Source: Glebionis coronaria | Lineage: Eukaryota > Streptophyta > Magnoliopsida > Asterales > Asteraceae | DNA: 64,000 nt | Assembly: GCA_025667525.1 (NCBI GenBank) | Contig: CM046878.1 | Coordinates: 396,122,974-396,186,973, forward strand | Direction: 5' to 3' | Shown: positions 56,108-64,000 of the stretch, one piece after another | Numbering within the stretch: the first letter of the stretch is position 1 | Layout: each line of letters starts with the position of its first letter | Made by a program: the position numbers and the translations under genes | The notes under the pieces: generated by a model | Database searches by the model: none | What the model saw: the letters and a program-made list of their open reading frames with translations, nothing else | What the model was told of the DNA's origin: nothing

Positions 56108-56114
56108 GGGAGAT
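56108..56114 (+). other. Polypurine-tract fragment in wrong orientation at the Copia-2 right junction
   Basis: GGGAGAT on the plus strand lies directly before the right LTR (TGTTAGCCC). It equals the last seven bases of the true PPT at 28285-28293. It marks the right LTR as a second 3'-type LTR joined tail-first to the PBS end. Confidence 0.75.
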
Positions 56115-56479
56115 TGTTAGCCCTATATTTTATATAGTCGAACAAGAATGAAATAGGTCATCTTAGTCGTTATTGGTCATGTATTGTAATAGGTTAGTCG
56201 GGAAAACCGGGCTTGGTATTTAAGCTAATATTGTATAAGTTAGGGGCATAAGCCCAAGCAAAGACAAGCCCGGCCCATGAACAAGCCCACTAAGGCCTTA
56301 TGGCCGTGGCATATAAATACCCTCTTCCATGTGTGGAAGAGGGTGTTGGTTAACATTTATTTCTCTCTCTAAAAGTGTTTAATCATCCATAATCTCTCTT
56401 ATTTCTCTCTCTACTTTTCTACTCTTTATCTCTCTAAATATCATCTTATATTGTGTTATGGATTGAAGTAGGATTAACA
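56115..56479 (+). repeat. Copia-2 right LTR (365 bp), inverted relative to the left LTR
   Basis: On the plus strand it runs TGTTAGCCCTATATTT...GGATTAACA, followed by the target duplication ACAGG. It differs from the left LTR at four positions by my count. TATAAATA is at 56312-56319, pointing away from the Copia-2 genes, and the hairpin at 56320-56343. Confidence 0.9.
56312..56343 (+). promoter_or_regulatory. TATA box and perfect hairpin in the Copia-2 LTR
   Basis: TATAAATA (56312-56319) is followed at once by CCCTCTTCCA-TGTG-TGGAAGAGGG, a 10-bp perfect stem with a 4-base loop. The left LTR has the same stem with loop CACA (28056-28079). The start of transcription would fall in or just after the stem. 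Confidence 0.6.
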
Positions 56480-56484
56480 ACAGG

Positions 56485-58008
56485 TGACCAAGCTTAAGGA
56501 GGAAAAGGCTCTTGTTGATGCTGAACTCGTTACTATTAAAGCAAGGCCAGTTTCTCCCACTATGGAACAGATCAGAGATGCAGTCCTCACTGCACTGGAG
56601 CCATTGGTGAAGGATGTGTCTACTACCACTTCTATCAAGCAAGAGATCATCTCTCTCAAGTATTCCATTAATACTGCATCCTTTGAGCTTCCTGTTGAAT
56701 TCAAGCCAATTCCTACTCAGCTTAATGAGCTATGTGATTCAGTATCCAAGATCAAGGATAGGGTGGGCTTGCTGGAACAACAAAAACTAAACTTATCTGA
56801 TGAAGTTCAGCAAAAACTAGATACTCTTGCTAATGTTCCAGCCATGTTGGCCAAGGTATCATCCACCCTCGACTCTCTATGTGCATGCTTGCCTGTTGGA
56901 GGTTCATTAGAAGTTGCAGGGCAATCTTCTGCTGAGGGGGAGAAAGTAACTATTCAGTAGCTCTTCAAGAAACATGCACAGAATAAGGCCCAAAAACAAC
57001 CTCTTGTTTATGTATCTCCGTTCAGTGAAGGCAGTCCAGATAAGACTAAGGGGGAGTATTCAGCAAAGGGCACCCATATTGATGGCCTTACCACCAGCAC
57101 TGAATCATCTAAAAATGGGTCACCTCCAATCAAACCCAAAAGCAAAGGAGAATTCACTTTAGATGAAAGAATTATCAAGTGTGGGCTGGTCACTCAAGAA
57201 GAACTTGATAATATTCACAAGCTTCAAAATGAAGAAAAGCTCAGAAATCTGAAGATGAGCTTATATGAAAGAATTGGAAAATCTGAAGTTGAAGGTCTCT
57301 TCAAGAAAAAGATGTTATACGAAAAATAATGTATAGCAAGGTTGAACAGAAGATGTCTCTCATAAATCACAAATGTTGACATGATGACTTACAAGGGAGA
57401 TATCAATCTAAAGTTATATAGAGCTGATGGGGCTGATGAGATCATAGATGACTTCCAAGGGAAGGAGCTCTCCTATACTGAATGGCTAGAGATGAGCCAA
57501 ATCATTGAAAAGAAAACATCCAAGAGATGGTAAAAGTTCGCACAAGAATTGAACACTTTGTGAGAAATCATGAAAGGCTTGGTTAGCATCAGAACATCAG
57601 CAACCAAACTCACTGGAGGATCAACTTCCAATTCTAGAACTGAACAAGAGAGCCAATCTGGTTCAGCCTGGTGTGGGTGATATCTTTGTCACCACCAAGA
57701 AATACAAAGGTATTGTTCATTTTCAAAATCATCTCCCTGGACATGTGTTAGAAGAACCAGAATTGGGAATGATTATGTTCAACCATCGTGAACGACACGA
57801 CTTTGTGGGCATTAATGATCTTGATGATCTGAACAATGAATTTCTTGGAAACATTGAGAAAATATTCTTTGCTCACCATGGTGGTCCAGGACTGACTGAA
57901 ACTGCAAGAACCTTCAGCATGTGCTTACTATCAATACTAGACATCAGAAACTCTGATCCATCAGTACAGACCCCTGTCATTGAAGAACTTAGGCCAAAGG
58001 AAAACTGA
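56485..58008 (+). pseudogene. Copia-1 extra ORF, C-terminal part
   Basis: It continues from 27919 in frame after the Copia-2 insertion: a coiled-coil-like segment (VTKLKEEKALVDAELVTIK, LNELCDSVSKIKDRVGLLEQ, DEVQQKLDTLANVPAM), a stop at 56958, then DKTKGEYSAKG, FTLDERIIKCGLVTQEELD and a degenerate piece (57330-57670). The last segment is 57673-58008 (MGDIFVTTKKYKGIVHFQNH, FNHRERHDFVGINDLDDLNNEF). Both parts together span about 3.3 kb, unusually long for an ORF between pol and PPT. No known enzyme motif was seen. Confidence 0.65.
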
Positions 58009-58160
58009 ATAATCATTTGTAATATTTTTGTTTCAATTTGTAATTTTTTAATAAATGATTATCTGATGTTTATAAGTTATTAATTGTTCAGTGCAAGTAA
58101 GAAGAAGTTCTTATGCTCACTTACTACTGACATTAGACTTAGGCTATTTGTATATCCAAA

Positions 58161-58171
58161 TAGGGGGAGAT
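58161..58171 (+). other. Copia-1 polypurine tract
   Basis: TAGGGGGAGAT lies directly before the 3' LTR start TGTTGGG at 58172. Confidence 0.85.
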
Positions 58172-59465
58172 TGTTGGGTCAGTATTTACTGACCCTGAAG
58201 CAACTCTAGGACTTGAATATAAAATCCCCCTAAGTGTTTCATGCTCAGCAGTAAGGCCAGTCTGCTGATGGATGCCTAGAGGAACAAAGTTCCTACTGAA
58301 GATTTTAAAGCTGAAGAAAGTTTAGCACTCCCCTTCTAGTGAACTTAGAGGGTGTTTGTTTTAGCTTATATAGTGGGCTTATAAGCTTATTAGCTTATAT
58401 AAGCTTATAAGCCAAAACCAAGTGTTGGGTTAAGCTTATATAAGTGGGCTTATAAGCTTATATAAGGAGGTATTGGTAAGCTAAGAATTTGTAGCTTATG
58501 TAAGGTTAATTGGGCTTATATAAAAATATTACCTTAAATGACTTTTATACCCTTATTTAATAATTACTATTTTTTTTATTTTTATGGATTTTTTTGTCAT
58601 TTTACTATATTAGTTATATAAGCTAAACCAAACACTTAACAAAGGCTTATAAGCTTATTATATAAAACCCATAACTTGCTTATATAATATAATCCTAACC
58701 CTACTTATAAGCTTAACCAAACACCCTCTTTGAAGACTAAGAGGTCTTCACTTCAAATACTAGGCGGTCTAGTTGCTGAAGAACAAGGACTGAAGAAGGG
58801 CTTTTAGTTTAGTTTGGCTTGACAATACCAAACTGAATGATGTCGATATCCTCTAGGATACTAAAGACTCTTTAGTATTCTGATGGTTTGCATTAGGCGG
58901 GAAAAGGTAACTTTAAGTCAAAGTAGGTTGCTTGTATACTTAGATATAAGTACAACCTTTATCTTTCCTAGAATAGTTTATTAAGTACATTGTACTGTTT
59001 ATCCAGCATGGGCATCAACCACCCACTGGATAAACTCATGCATTGGTACATGCAAAATGCAAACCCTAATTTACACTGCCTATATAAAGGAGTGTACATT
59101 GTGAGATAAAAGTAACCAATACAAGAGCTTAAACTCTGGAAAACCTTTCTCTCTCGATACCAACTAAACCATATAGCCAAAGTTGCATAAGAACGTTTAG
59201 ATTGGAGCTTAGAGTTAAAATTTGGTTAAACGTTTAAGTAGAGGAGATCAAACCCAATTTTCATTCAACCACTTTGTTATTCCGTAAAAAAGTGGGTTAT
59301 AGATTCTTTATTTGATTCTAATAAAAGTCTATACGTTGAAAAGTATATTGGTATTGTTGTTTTAATCTTTCATAGTTCTTATCTAATGTTAAAACAACAC
59401 ACTTGAGTCAAAGTAATAGTTATTAATTAAGATAATAAGTAATATTGAATTACTAGGGACCAACA
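58172..59465 (+). repeat. Copia-1 3' LTR (910 bp plus a 384-bp MITE insertion)
   Basis: TGTTGGGTCAGTATTT...ACTAGGGACCAACA. It matches the 5' LTR with moderate divergence and contains the MITE 58348-58728. The TATA box is at 59083-59090. Confidence 0.9.
58348..58728. mobile_element. Tourist-like MITE (381 bp) inside the Copia-1 3' LTR
   Basis: The terminal inverted repeats are GAGGGTGTTTG and CAAACACCCTC. Inner ends also mirror each other (TTTAGCTTATA against TATAAGCTTAA). Flanking trinucleotides are TTA (58345-58347) and TTT (58729-58731); the empty site in the 5' LTR reads ACTTAGAAGAC, giving TTA as target and one later change. TWA targets point to PIF/Harbinger-derived Tourist MITEs. The interior is AT-rich with repeated TTATAAGCTTA and no ORF. 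Confidence 0.8.
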
Positions 59466-60005
59466 TTAACTATAACTGATTTTCGTAAATAAAATTCCAA
59501 GTGAAAATCTCCGCATAAAAACCGTGCTGCTACAAGAATTGTAAGTGATAATTTTAATTTGTGATTTTCTTTAAATAATAATAATATGTGATGGTATATG
59601 TATGTAATATACTAAATATTAATATAAATAATTTATTTTAGCGCCGTCTTCAGAAATATGTCTTCCTATTTTCATCCCATCGTCATATCAGATTCGGATC
59701 CAAAAAATAATTACCTTATGGATTTACCTAAACCTTTAGTACTAGCCTTTTCTAATAATAATTACCCTAATCATTTATCTCCAGAAAATAATCCTCAACC
59801 AAATAATATACCTATTCTGCAATATCAAACTTCTTTCCCAAGCATCCAACAATATCCCAGATACCCAAGATACATTGGTAGAACAAATGGAAAATATGAT
59901 TAACTATTTAGCGAAGTGCCTCCTAAACGTATTGAAGACCTGGAATATAAAATTGAAGGATTTATGTATGGAAAGACGATAATGCAAGAGGAAATGGAAA
60001 CTATG
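59466..60005 (+). pseudogene. Element D leader and gag start
   Basis: This is the D interior resumed after Copia-1. A leader with a possible intron (GTAAGT at 59541, TTTTAG ending 59641) is followed by an ATG at 59658: MSSYFHPIVISDSDPKNN..., Pro/Asn/Gln-rich, a stop at 59901, then IEDLEYKIEGFMYGKTIMQEEME. After about 60006 the sequence is LTR. It looks like the start of a gag-like protein cut off by the internal deletion. I do not recognise a domain. Confidence 0.45.
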
Positions 60006-60378
60006 GAAAAAGGATCTTATATTCAAAATGATTTTAAACGTATGAAATCACTCAACCTTTGTGTTGACTTTAAGCATATATTTCAGTTTTTGATAATTGA
60101 TACTATGGAGCAGCAGAATGATAACGTGAAGATATATAGACTTGGGAGTTTTTGTCATTCAAACCTATTTTCTAGATCTCGGGAACCTGTGATTGTACAA
60201 AGTATGTACAAGTTCTTTTATTAAAAATCTCTGATTTTGAATGATAAATTATAAATTTTTAATAAAGATTATTTAAAAACTCTTTTGAGTTGTTTTCCTA
60301 TTACTGTGCTTTCATATCATGAAGTAATACCCCAAAAATATTATTCCGCTGTGCCAAGGTAAAAATAGGGGTGTTACA
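60006..60378 (+). repeat. Element D 3' LTR remnant (last ~373 bp)
   Basis: It matches 17591-17962 of the 5' LTR (ATTCAAAATGATTTTAAAC, TATGGAGCAGCAGAATGAT, CCTGTGATTGTACAAAGTATGTA) and ends GGGGTGTTACA. The first 4.6 kb of this LTR are missing. Confidence 0.8.
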
Positions 60379-61173
60379 GCGTTCCCCTGCCGAGCCTTAC
60401 GTACCCACTGCTACACCAAGGTTCCCCCCGTGGGGGCCTTGGTTGCTGCTTCCCGAACCAAAAACCACACCGAGCCCCATGTAGGGGTCTCGGCTGGTGG
60501 TGGAAAAGCCCAACGAGAGCTTTGTGCTCTTAGTTGAGTGCGCCGAACCAAAAAACACCAAACAGAACCCTTTTCTTGTTTAATCCTAAATGATAACATG
60601 TTTTTAATTATCTTTTTAAGAGAATTAACACACATGAACATAACTAAAAATAAAAGAATAAAAAGATGAAGGTTTGTTTAATACCGATCACGTGGATGAA
60701 AAGAGAATCGAATCACGAACACGTACACGTAAAAACCAAAGATCAAATCACCAAAATTGTCGTTGTGTTTTGGCTAGCTGCCACGACTCAAATTAAAAAG
60801 GGGGCTAGCGTTTCTTGTATTTTTCTTGAAAAATGTATATGCATTCCCTGGAGATTATTATTTGGTATTCATAGATTTTTAAATGGGCCGGGCCAAAAGG
60901 CCCTCCCTTTTTCTTGTTCTTGTTGCCACGGACACACACACAAACCTAACACCATTTTCATTGTTTTTCGTGTTTTAAATAATATACATATGTATTCGTG
61001 TTTGTGGTGTCGTGAATTAAATATTATACGTAAATACTTTATTTACATTAATAATATATGTTGTTCTTGTAATTAATGTTCGTGACACATGTTGTATGTT
61101 ATTAATGGTAAGTTTTAAATTTTTCGTGTTTTAATATATGTACTGTTCATGGTATTTTTATGCGAGTTTTACA
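60379..61173 (-). repeat. Element E 3' LTR, at least 795 bp, end not defined
   Basis: On the minus strand it starts TGTAAAACTCGCATAAAAATACC after the PPT. It continues AT-rich and turns GC-rich near 60380-60560 (CCGAGCC repeats). No terminal CA can be fixed before the D junction, so the LTR may be truncated there. Confidence 0.55.
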
Positions 61174-61174
61174 A

Positions 61175-61187
61175 CCCTTCCCCTCTA
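61175..61187 (-). other. Element E polypurine tract
   Basis: TAGAGGGGAAGGG on the minus strand lies one base from the LTR start TGTAAAAC. Confidence 0.7.
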
Positions 61188-61245
61188 AAAGAATAATTCG
61201 TCCCCGAATTATGGGTAACATAAACTGAAAGAGAACATACCTGAA

Positions 61246-62290
61246 TCAAAACTGGAAATGAGGGTAAGAATTCCAGATAGACTCCTCCGTCTCCCAAGTG
61301 GCTTCCCGCTTAGGATGGTCGCTCCAAAGGATTTTGACGAATGGAATCGTCTTCTTACTCATGACTCGCTCTTGACGATCAAGAACTCTTTCGGGTTCCT
61401 CGACATAAGAAAGATCCTCACGAATCTGCTCGAGTGGATACTGAACCATATGTAGGGGATGATAATTGTATCCACTGAGTAAGGACAAAAGGAACACGTT
61501 GTGGACGTGAGATAGCTGCGGAGGTAACGCCAGCCGATACCTCACCGACACGTTCGAGGATATCAAACGGTCCGATGAATCGAGGACTGAGTTTTCCATT
61601 GATTCCAAAACGCTTAACTCCCGTGCTGGTGATACCTTGAGAAAAACATGATCACCCACGTTGAAGTACAAATCTCTATGGTGCTTGTCGACATAGCTCT
61701 TTTGACGTGCACAAGCTTCCTAGAATTTCGCCTTGGCGATGACAACCTTCTCATTGGTCACCTCTATCATCTCCGGACCCTCAAGAATTCGCTCACCAAC
61801 CTGATCCGAGCAGATTAGGGCGCGACACTTCCTCACATACAACATCTCAAATGGTTGCACACTTGATACTGGCGTGCCAACTGTTCTTGTATGCAAACTC
61901 TACTAAGCAGTTATAGTCGTCCCAACTTCTTGTCCATTCTAAAGCACAAGCTCGCAGCATGTCCTCTAGTGTCTGAATGGTACACTCCGACTGTCCGTAT
62001 GTCTGAGGATGAAAAGTCGTGCTAAGCTTAAGTCTGGTGCCCCAAGCTTTCTACAGACTTATCCAGAACCGAGATGTAAAACAAGGATTTCTGTCTGAGA
62101 TGATATTGGATGGAGTACCATGTAGTCTCATGATCTCCTTCTCCTAGATATCTGCCAATTTGCTAACTGAATCATCCTTGCGGATTGGTAGGAAATGAGT
62201 TGATTTAGTCAGTCGATCAACAATAACCCAAATGACATCATGTGTCCTCTTGGTCTGCGGAAGTCCGGTGACAGAATCCATGGAGATATT
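61246..62290 (-). pseudogene. Element E integrase core and chromodomain
   Basis: On the minus strand the integrase core is readable in broken frames: MDSVTGLPQTKRTHDVIWVI with the first Asp near 62275, [12 protein letters not shown] with the second Asp near 62090, and HPQTYGQSE with the Glu near 61990. The C-terminal ORF (61671-61246) has the GPY-type FNVGDHVFLKVSP and a chromodomain-like end, QERVMSKKTIPFVKILW and REATWETEESIWNSYPHF. The chromodomain would steer insertion to particular chromatin. At least four stops (near 61720, 61910, 62050, 62145) disable the gene. Confidence 0.8.
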
Positions 62291-63270
62291 ATCTCACTTC
62301 CACTCTGGAATGTCTAATGGTTGTAGTAACCCACTAGCTCGCTTATGCTCAATCTTAATCTGCTGGCAGGTAAGACATTCGGAGACAAAGGTAGCAACAT
62401 CTTGCTTCATACAACTCCACCAGAAATGTTGCTTGATGTCATGGTACATCTTGGTGGAACCAGGATGAATAGAGAATGGAGAGCTGTGAGCTTTAGTCAG
62501 CAAAGCCTCCCTGAGTGTAAGGTCATCAGGAACACATAGTCTAGTGCCCTGCCATAAGATACCATCATCATCTACACGAAACTCCGTCTGTTGGTCAATG
62601 TTCTGAATAATCGCCCAAATTTCACTGTCGTCTTTCTGAGCTTCCTTGATCCTAGAGAGTAAGTCTGGCTCAACTCTAACATTAGCCGAGTAGCCATGCT
62701 GTCCACGTACCTAAACTCGATGTCTAGTCATTATAAGTCACATATGATTTCCTCTTTATCTTAATGCCGTTAATCATGCCCGACTTCCTGCTGAGTACAT
62801 CTACCACTACATTTGCCTTGCCTAGATGATACTGGAGATTGATGTTGTAGTCATTCAGCTGCTCTAACCACCTTCTTTGCCTCATGTTCAATTCTCGCTG
62901 CGTGAAGATAAATTTAAGGATATTGTGATCTGTGAAGATATCACATGATTCGCCATACAAGTAATGCCTCCAAATCATCAGTGCATAAACAACTATGGCA
63001 AGCTCCAGGTCATGGGTAGGATAGTTCTCCTCATTTGGCTTAAGATTCCGTGATGCGTAAGCAATCACTTTCCTATTTTACATGAGAACACAGCCAAGGC
63101 CCTTCCCTGAAGCATCACTATAGATCTGAAATCCACCTGTGCCAGATAGGAGAGTAAGAATAGGTGTAGACACCAACTTCTGCTTGAGTTCTTCAAAGCT
63201 CTTATCTCGTTCATCGCTCAAGACGAATTTCTCCCCTTTTCGCATCAACTTAGTCAAGGGCAAGGCCAAA
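62291..63270 (-). pseudogene. Element E RNase H and integrase zinc domain
   Basis: RNase H: FQIYSDASGKGLGCVLM near 63090-63140, a TAA at 63078-63080 where a Gln is usual, then [42 protein letters not shown] and [14 protein letters not shown], ending in a stop at 62724. The HHCC domain of integrase at 62294-62503 has the His pair and KMYHDIKQHFWW, with the Cys pair in SECLTCQQ. The stretch between (62504-62723) is readable only with frame changes. Confidence 0.8.
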
Positions 63271-64000
63271 CGTGAAAAACTCTACACAAACCTACAGTAG
63301 TAACCAGCTAAGCCCAGAAAACTACGAACCTCAGTCGTTGACGTCGGTCTTGGCCATTTTGTGATAGCCTCAACCTTTGTAGGATCCATGGTTATCACCA
63401 CTACTGATACGATGTGGCCCAGAAACGCCACTTTGCTCAACAAGAATTCGCACTTGGAGAACTTGGCATACAATTGCTTCTGGCAAAGTATTTGTAGTAC
63501 TGTACGAAAATGCTCTTCGTGTTCCTTCTTGGATTTTGAGAAAATCAGAATATCATCAATGAAGACGATAACAAACTTGTCCAGAAACTCATGGAAGACA
63601 CAGTTCATCAGGTCCATGAAGACTATTGGAGCATTTGTAAGTCTAAATGGCATGACTACAAATTCGTAGTGACCATAGCCTGTACGGAAAGCAGTCTTGG
63701 AGATATCCTGCTCTTTCACCTGTAGCTGATGGTAACCAGAACTCAGATCGATCTTAGAGAAATGTTTGGCGCCTTGCAGATGGTCTAACCGATCATCTAT
63801 AGGAGGTAAAGGATATCGGTTTCTGATTGTGATCTTATTCAGCTCAGGGTAATAAATGCATAAGCCATGCTGCCATCCTTCTTCATCACGAACACTGGTG
63901 CACCCCATGGAGATACACTAGGGCAGATGAAACCTCGCTCCAAAAGTTCCTACAGATGCTCCTTTAACTCCTTGAGCTCAATGGAAGCCATGCGGTAAGG
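63271..64000 (-). pseudogene. Element E reverse transcriptase
   Basis: RT reads [18 protein letters not shown] near 63910-63950. After a frame change near 63865-63890 comes [22 protein letters not shown], then [35 protein letters not shown], the catalytic [11 protein letters not shown] near 63545-63565, and [15 protein letters not shown] with a stop at 63282. The two catalytic Asp codons are present. A TAG near 63950 and the frameshift make it inactive. Confidence 0.8.

Larger units (their letters stand above)
27920..56479 (-). mobile_element. Copia-2: Ty1/copia element with inverted LTRs, host of elements B and C
   Basis: Coding order on the minus strand is gag (55087 down), coiled-coil region, protease, integrase, RT and RNase H (to 30855), then a 2.5 kb 3' region and a PPT at 28285-28293. 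Perfect ACAGG duplications flank it (27915-27919 and 56480-56484), and the Copia-1 ORF resumes in frame. Each LTR is 365 bp with four mismatches by my count, but they point in opposite directions: the left one is a normal minus-strand 3' LTR, while the right one reads in plus direction. Without B and C it is about 11.8 kb. Domain style resembles Tork-type elements; lineage is not certain. Confidence 0.85.
18013..59465 (+). mobile_element. Copia-1: SIRE-like Ty1/copia element with an extra ORF after pol; host of Copia-2
   Basis: It has LTRs of about 910 bp at both ends, an initiator tRNA-Met PBS, gag, protease, integrase, RT, RNase H, a spacer, a long extra ORF, and a PPT before the 3' LTR. 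Flanking pentamers are TTAAT (18008-18012) and TTAAC (59466-59470), a target duplication with one mismatch. Without inserts it would be about 12.5 kb, large for copia and in the SIRE/Maximus range, which also carries an extra 3' ORF. I count about 10 mismatches in the first ~170 LTR bases, so it is clearly older than Copia-2. Coding frames carry many stops and some frameshifts. Confidence 0.85.
12983..60378 (+). mobile_element. Element D: Tekay/Del-like element with ~5 kb LTR and collapsed interior; outermost host of the nest
   Basis: The left LTR is 12983-17962 and a PBS follows at 17966. The internal remnant is in two pieces (17963-18012 and 59466 to about 60005) split by Copia-1. Only the last ~373 bases of the right LTR remain (60006-60378), ending in the same GGTGTTACA. 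The interior thus jumps from early gag straight into the 3' LTR near a shared GAAAAAGGA (17591 against 60006), which suggests an illegitimate deletion. Flanks are AAGAG on the left and GCGTT on the right, so there is no target duplication. The left host is Copia-0 and the right neighbour is element E. The class call rests on the very long TGTAACACC...GGTGTTACA LTR. Confidence 0.6.
60379..64000 (-). mobile_element. Element E: degenerate Tekay/Del-like chromovirus, cut by the right window edge
   Basis: On the minus strand: RT from the window edge, RNase H, integrase, chromodomain, a PPT, and the beginning of a 3' LTR at 61173 running left to the junction with element D at 60379. Stops and frame changes interrupt every domain. 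Gag, protease and the 5' LTR would lie beyond 64000. The chromodomain after integrase identifies it as a chromovirus. Confidence 0.85.

Noticed and set aside
61246..64000. Possible endogenous pararetrovirus
   Set aside because: Integrase HHCC and DDE residues and a chromodomain are present, which pararetroviruses lack; it is a Ty3 chromovirus.

Overview
This window is plant nuclear DNA made almost entirely of nested LTR retrotransposons. The Athila-like and copia polyproteins, and a cysteine-rich ORF with YYEPxPC repeats, resemble elements I associate with daisy-family (Asteraceae) genomes. That placement is from memory and was not searched. I see no ordinary host gene, no tRNA or rRNA and no CRISPR. 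The only other coding remains are a broken Myb/NAM-associated-type gene and old transposon debris.

Left part (1-12982). A minus-strand Athila-like Ty3 element (element A, 1-5815) runs off the left edge, with RT, protease, gag, PBS and 5' LTR visible. Then come old debris, a possible copia LTR (from 7262), a foldback structure (7970-9088), a degenerate transposon-type Myb/NAM-associated gene (9724-10802), and the 5' end of a copia element (Copia-0, 11773-12982) that stops at the next element.

Nest (12983-60378). Element D has a ~5 kb LTR of Tekay/Del type with almost no interior left. Copia-1 (18013-59465, plus strand, SIRE-like, with a long extra ORF after pol) sits just behind D's PBS. Copia-2 (27920-56479, coding on the minus strand) is inserted inside the extra ORF of Copia-1 with a perfect ACAGG target duplication. 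Two Athila-like elements without RT or integrase sit inside Copia-2: element C (32104-39828, minus) in the RT domain, and element B (43016-52071, plus) in the gag/coiled-coil region with a perfect AAGAT duplication. A Tourist-like MITE lies in the 3' LTR of Copia-1. Reading frames of the interrupted hosts resume on the far side of B and Copia-2, which supports this order.

Right end (60379-64000). A degenerate minus-strand chromovirus (element E) shows PPT, chromodomain, integrase, RNase H and RT, and runs off the right edge.

The most unusual structure is Copia-2: its two 365-bp LTRs are inverted relative to each other, yet a perfect target duplication flanks the element. Both outer ends are therefore U5 ends, and the inner right junction joins a PBS, an 8-base U5-like end and a polypurine-tract fragment in opposite orientation. 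Other points of interest are TTCGGAA-type arrays shared by Ty3 LTRs and the leader of an unrelated copia, a ~2 kb non-coding 3' module shared by B and C with four PPT-like motifs and hairpins, and B's open gag-protease ORF whose catalytic Asp is Asn.
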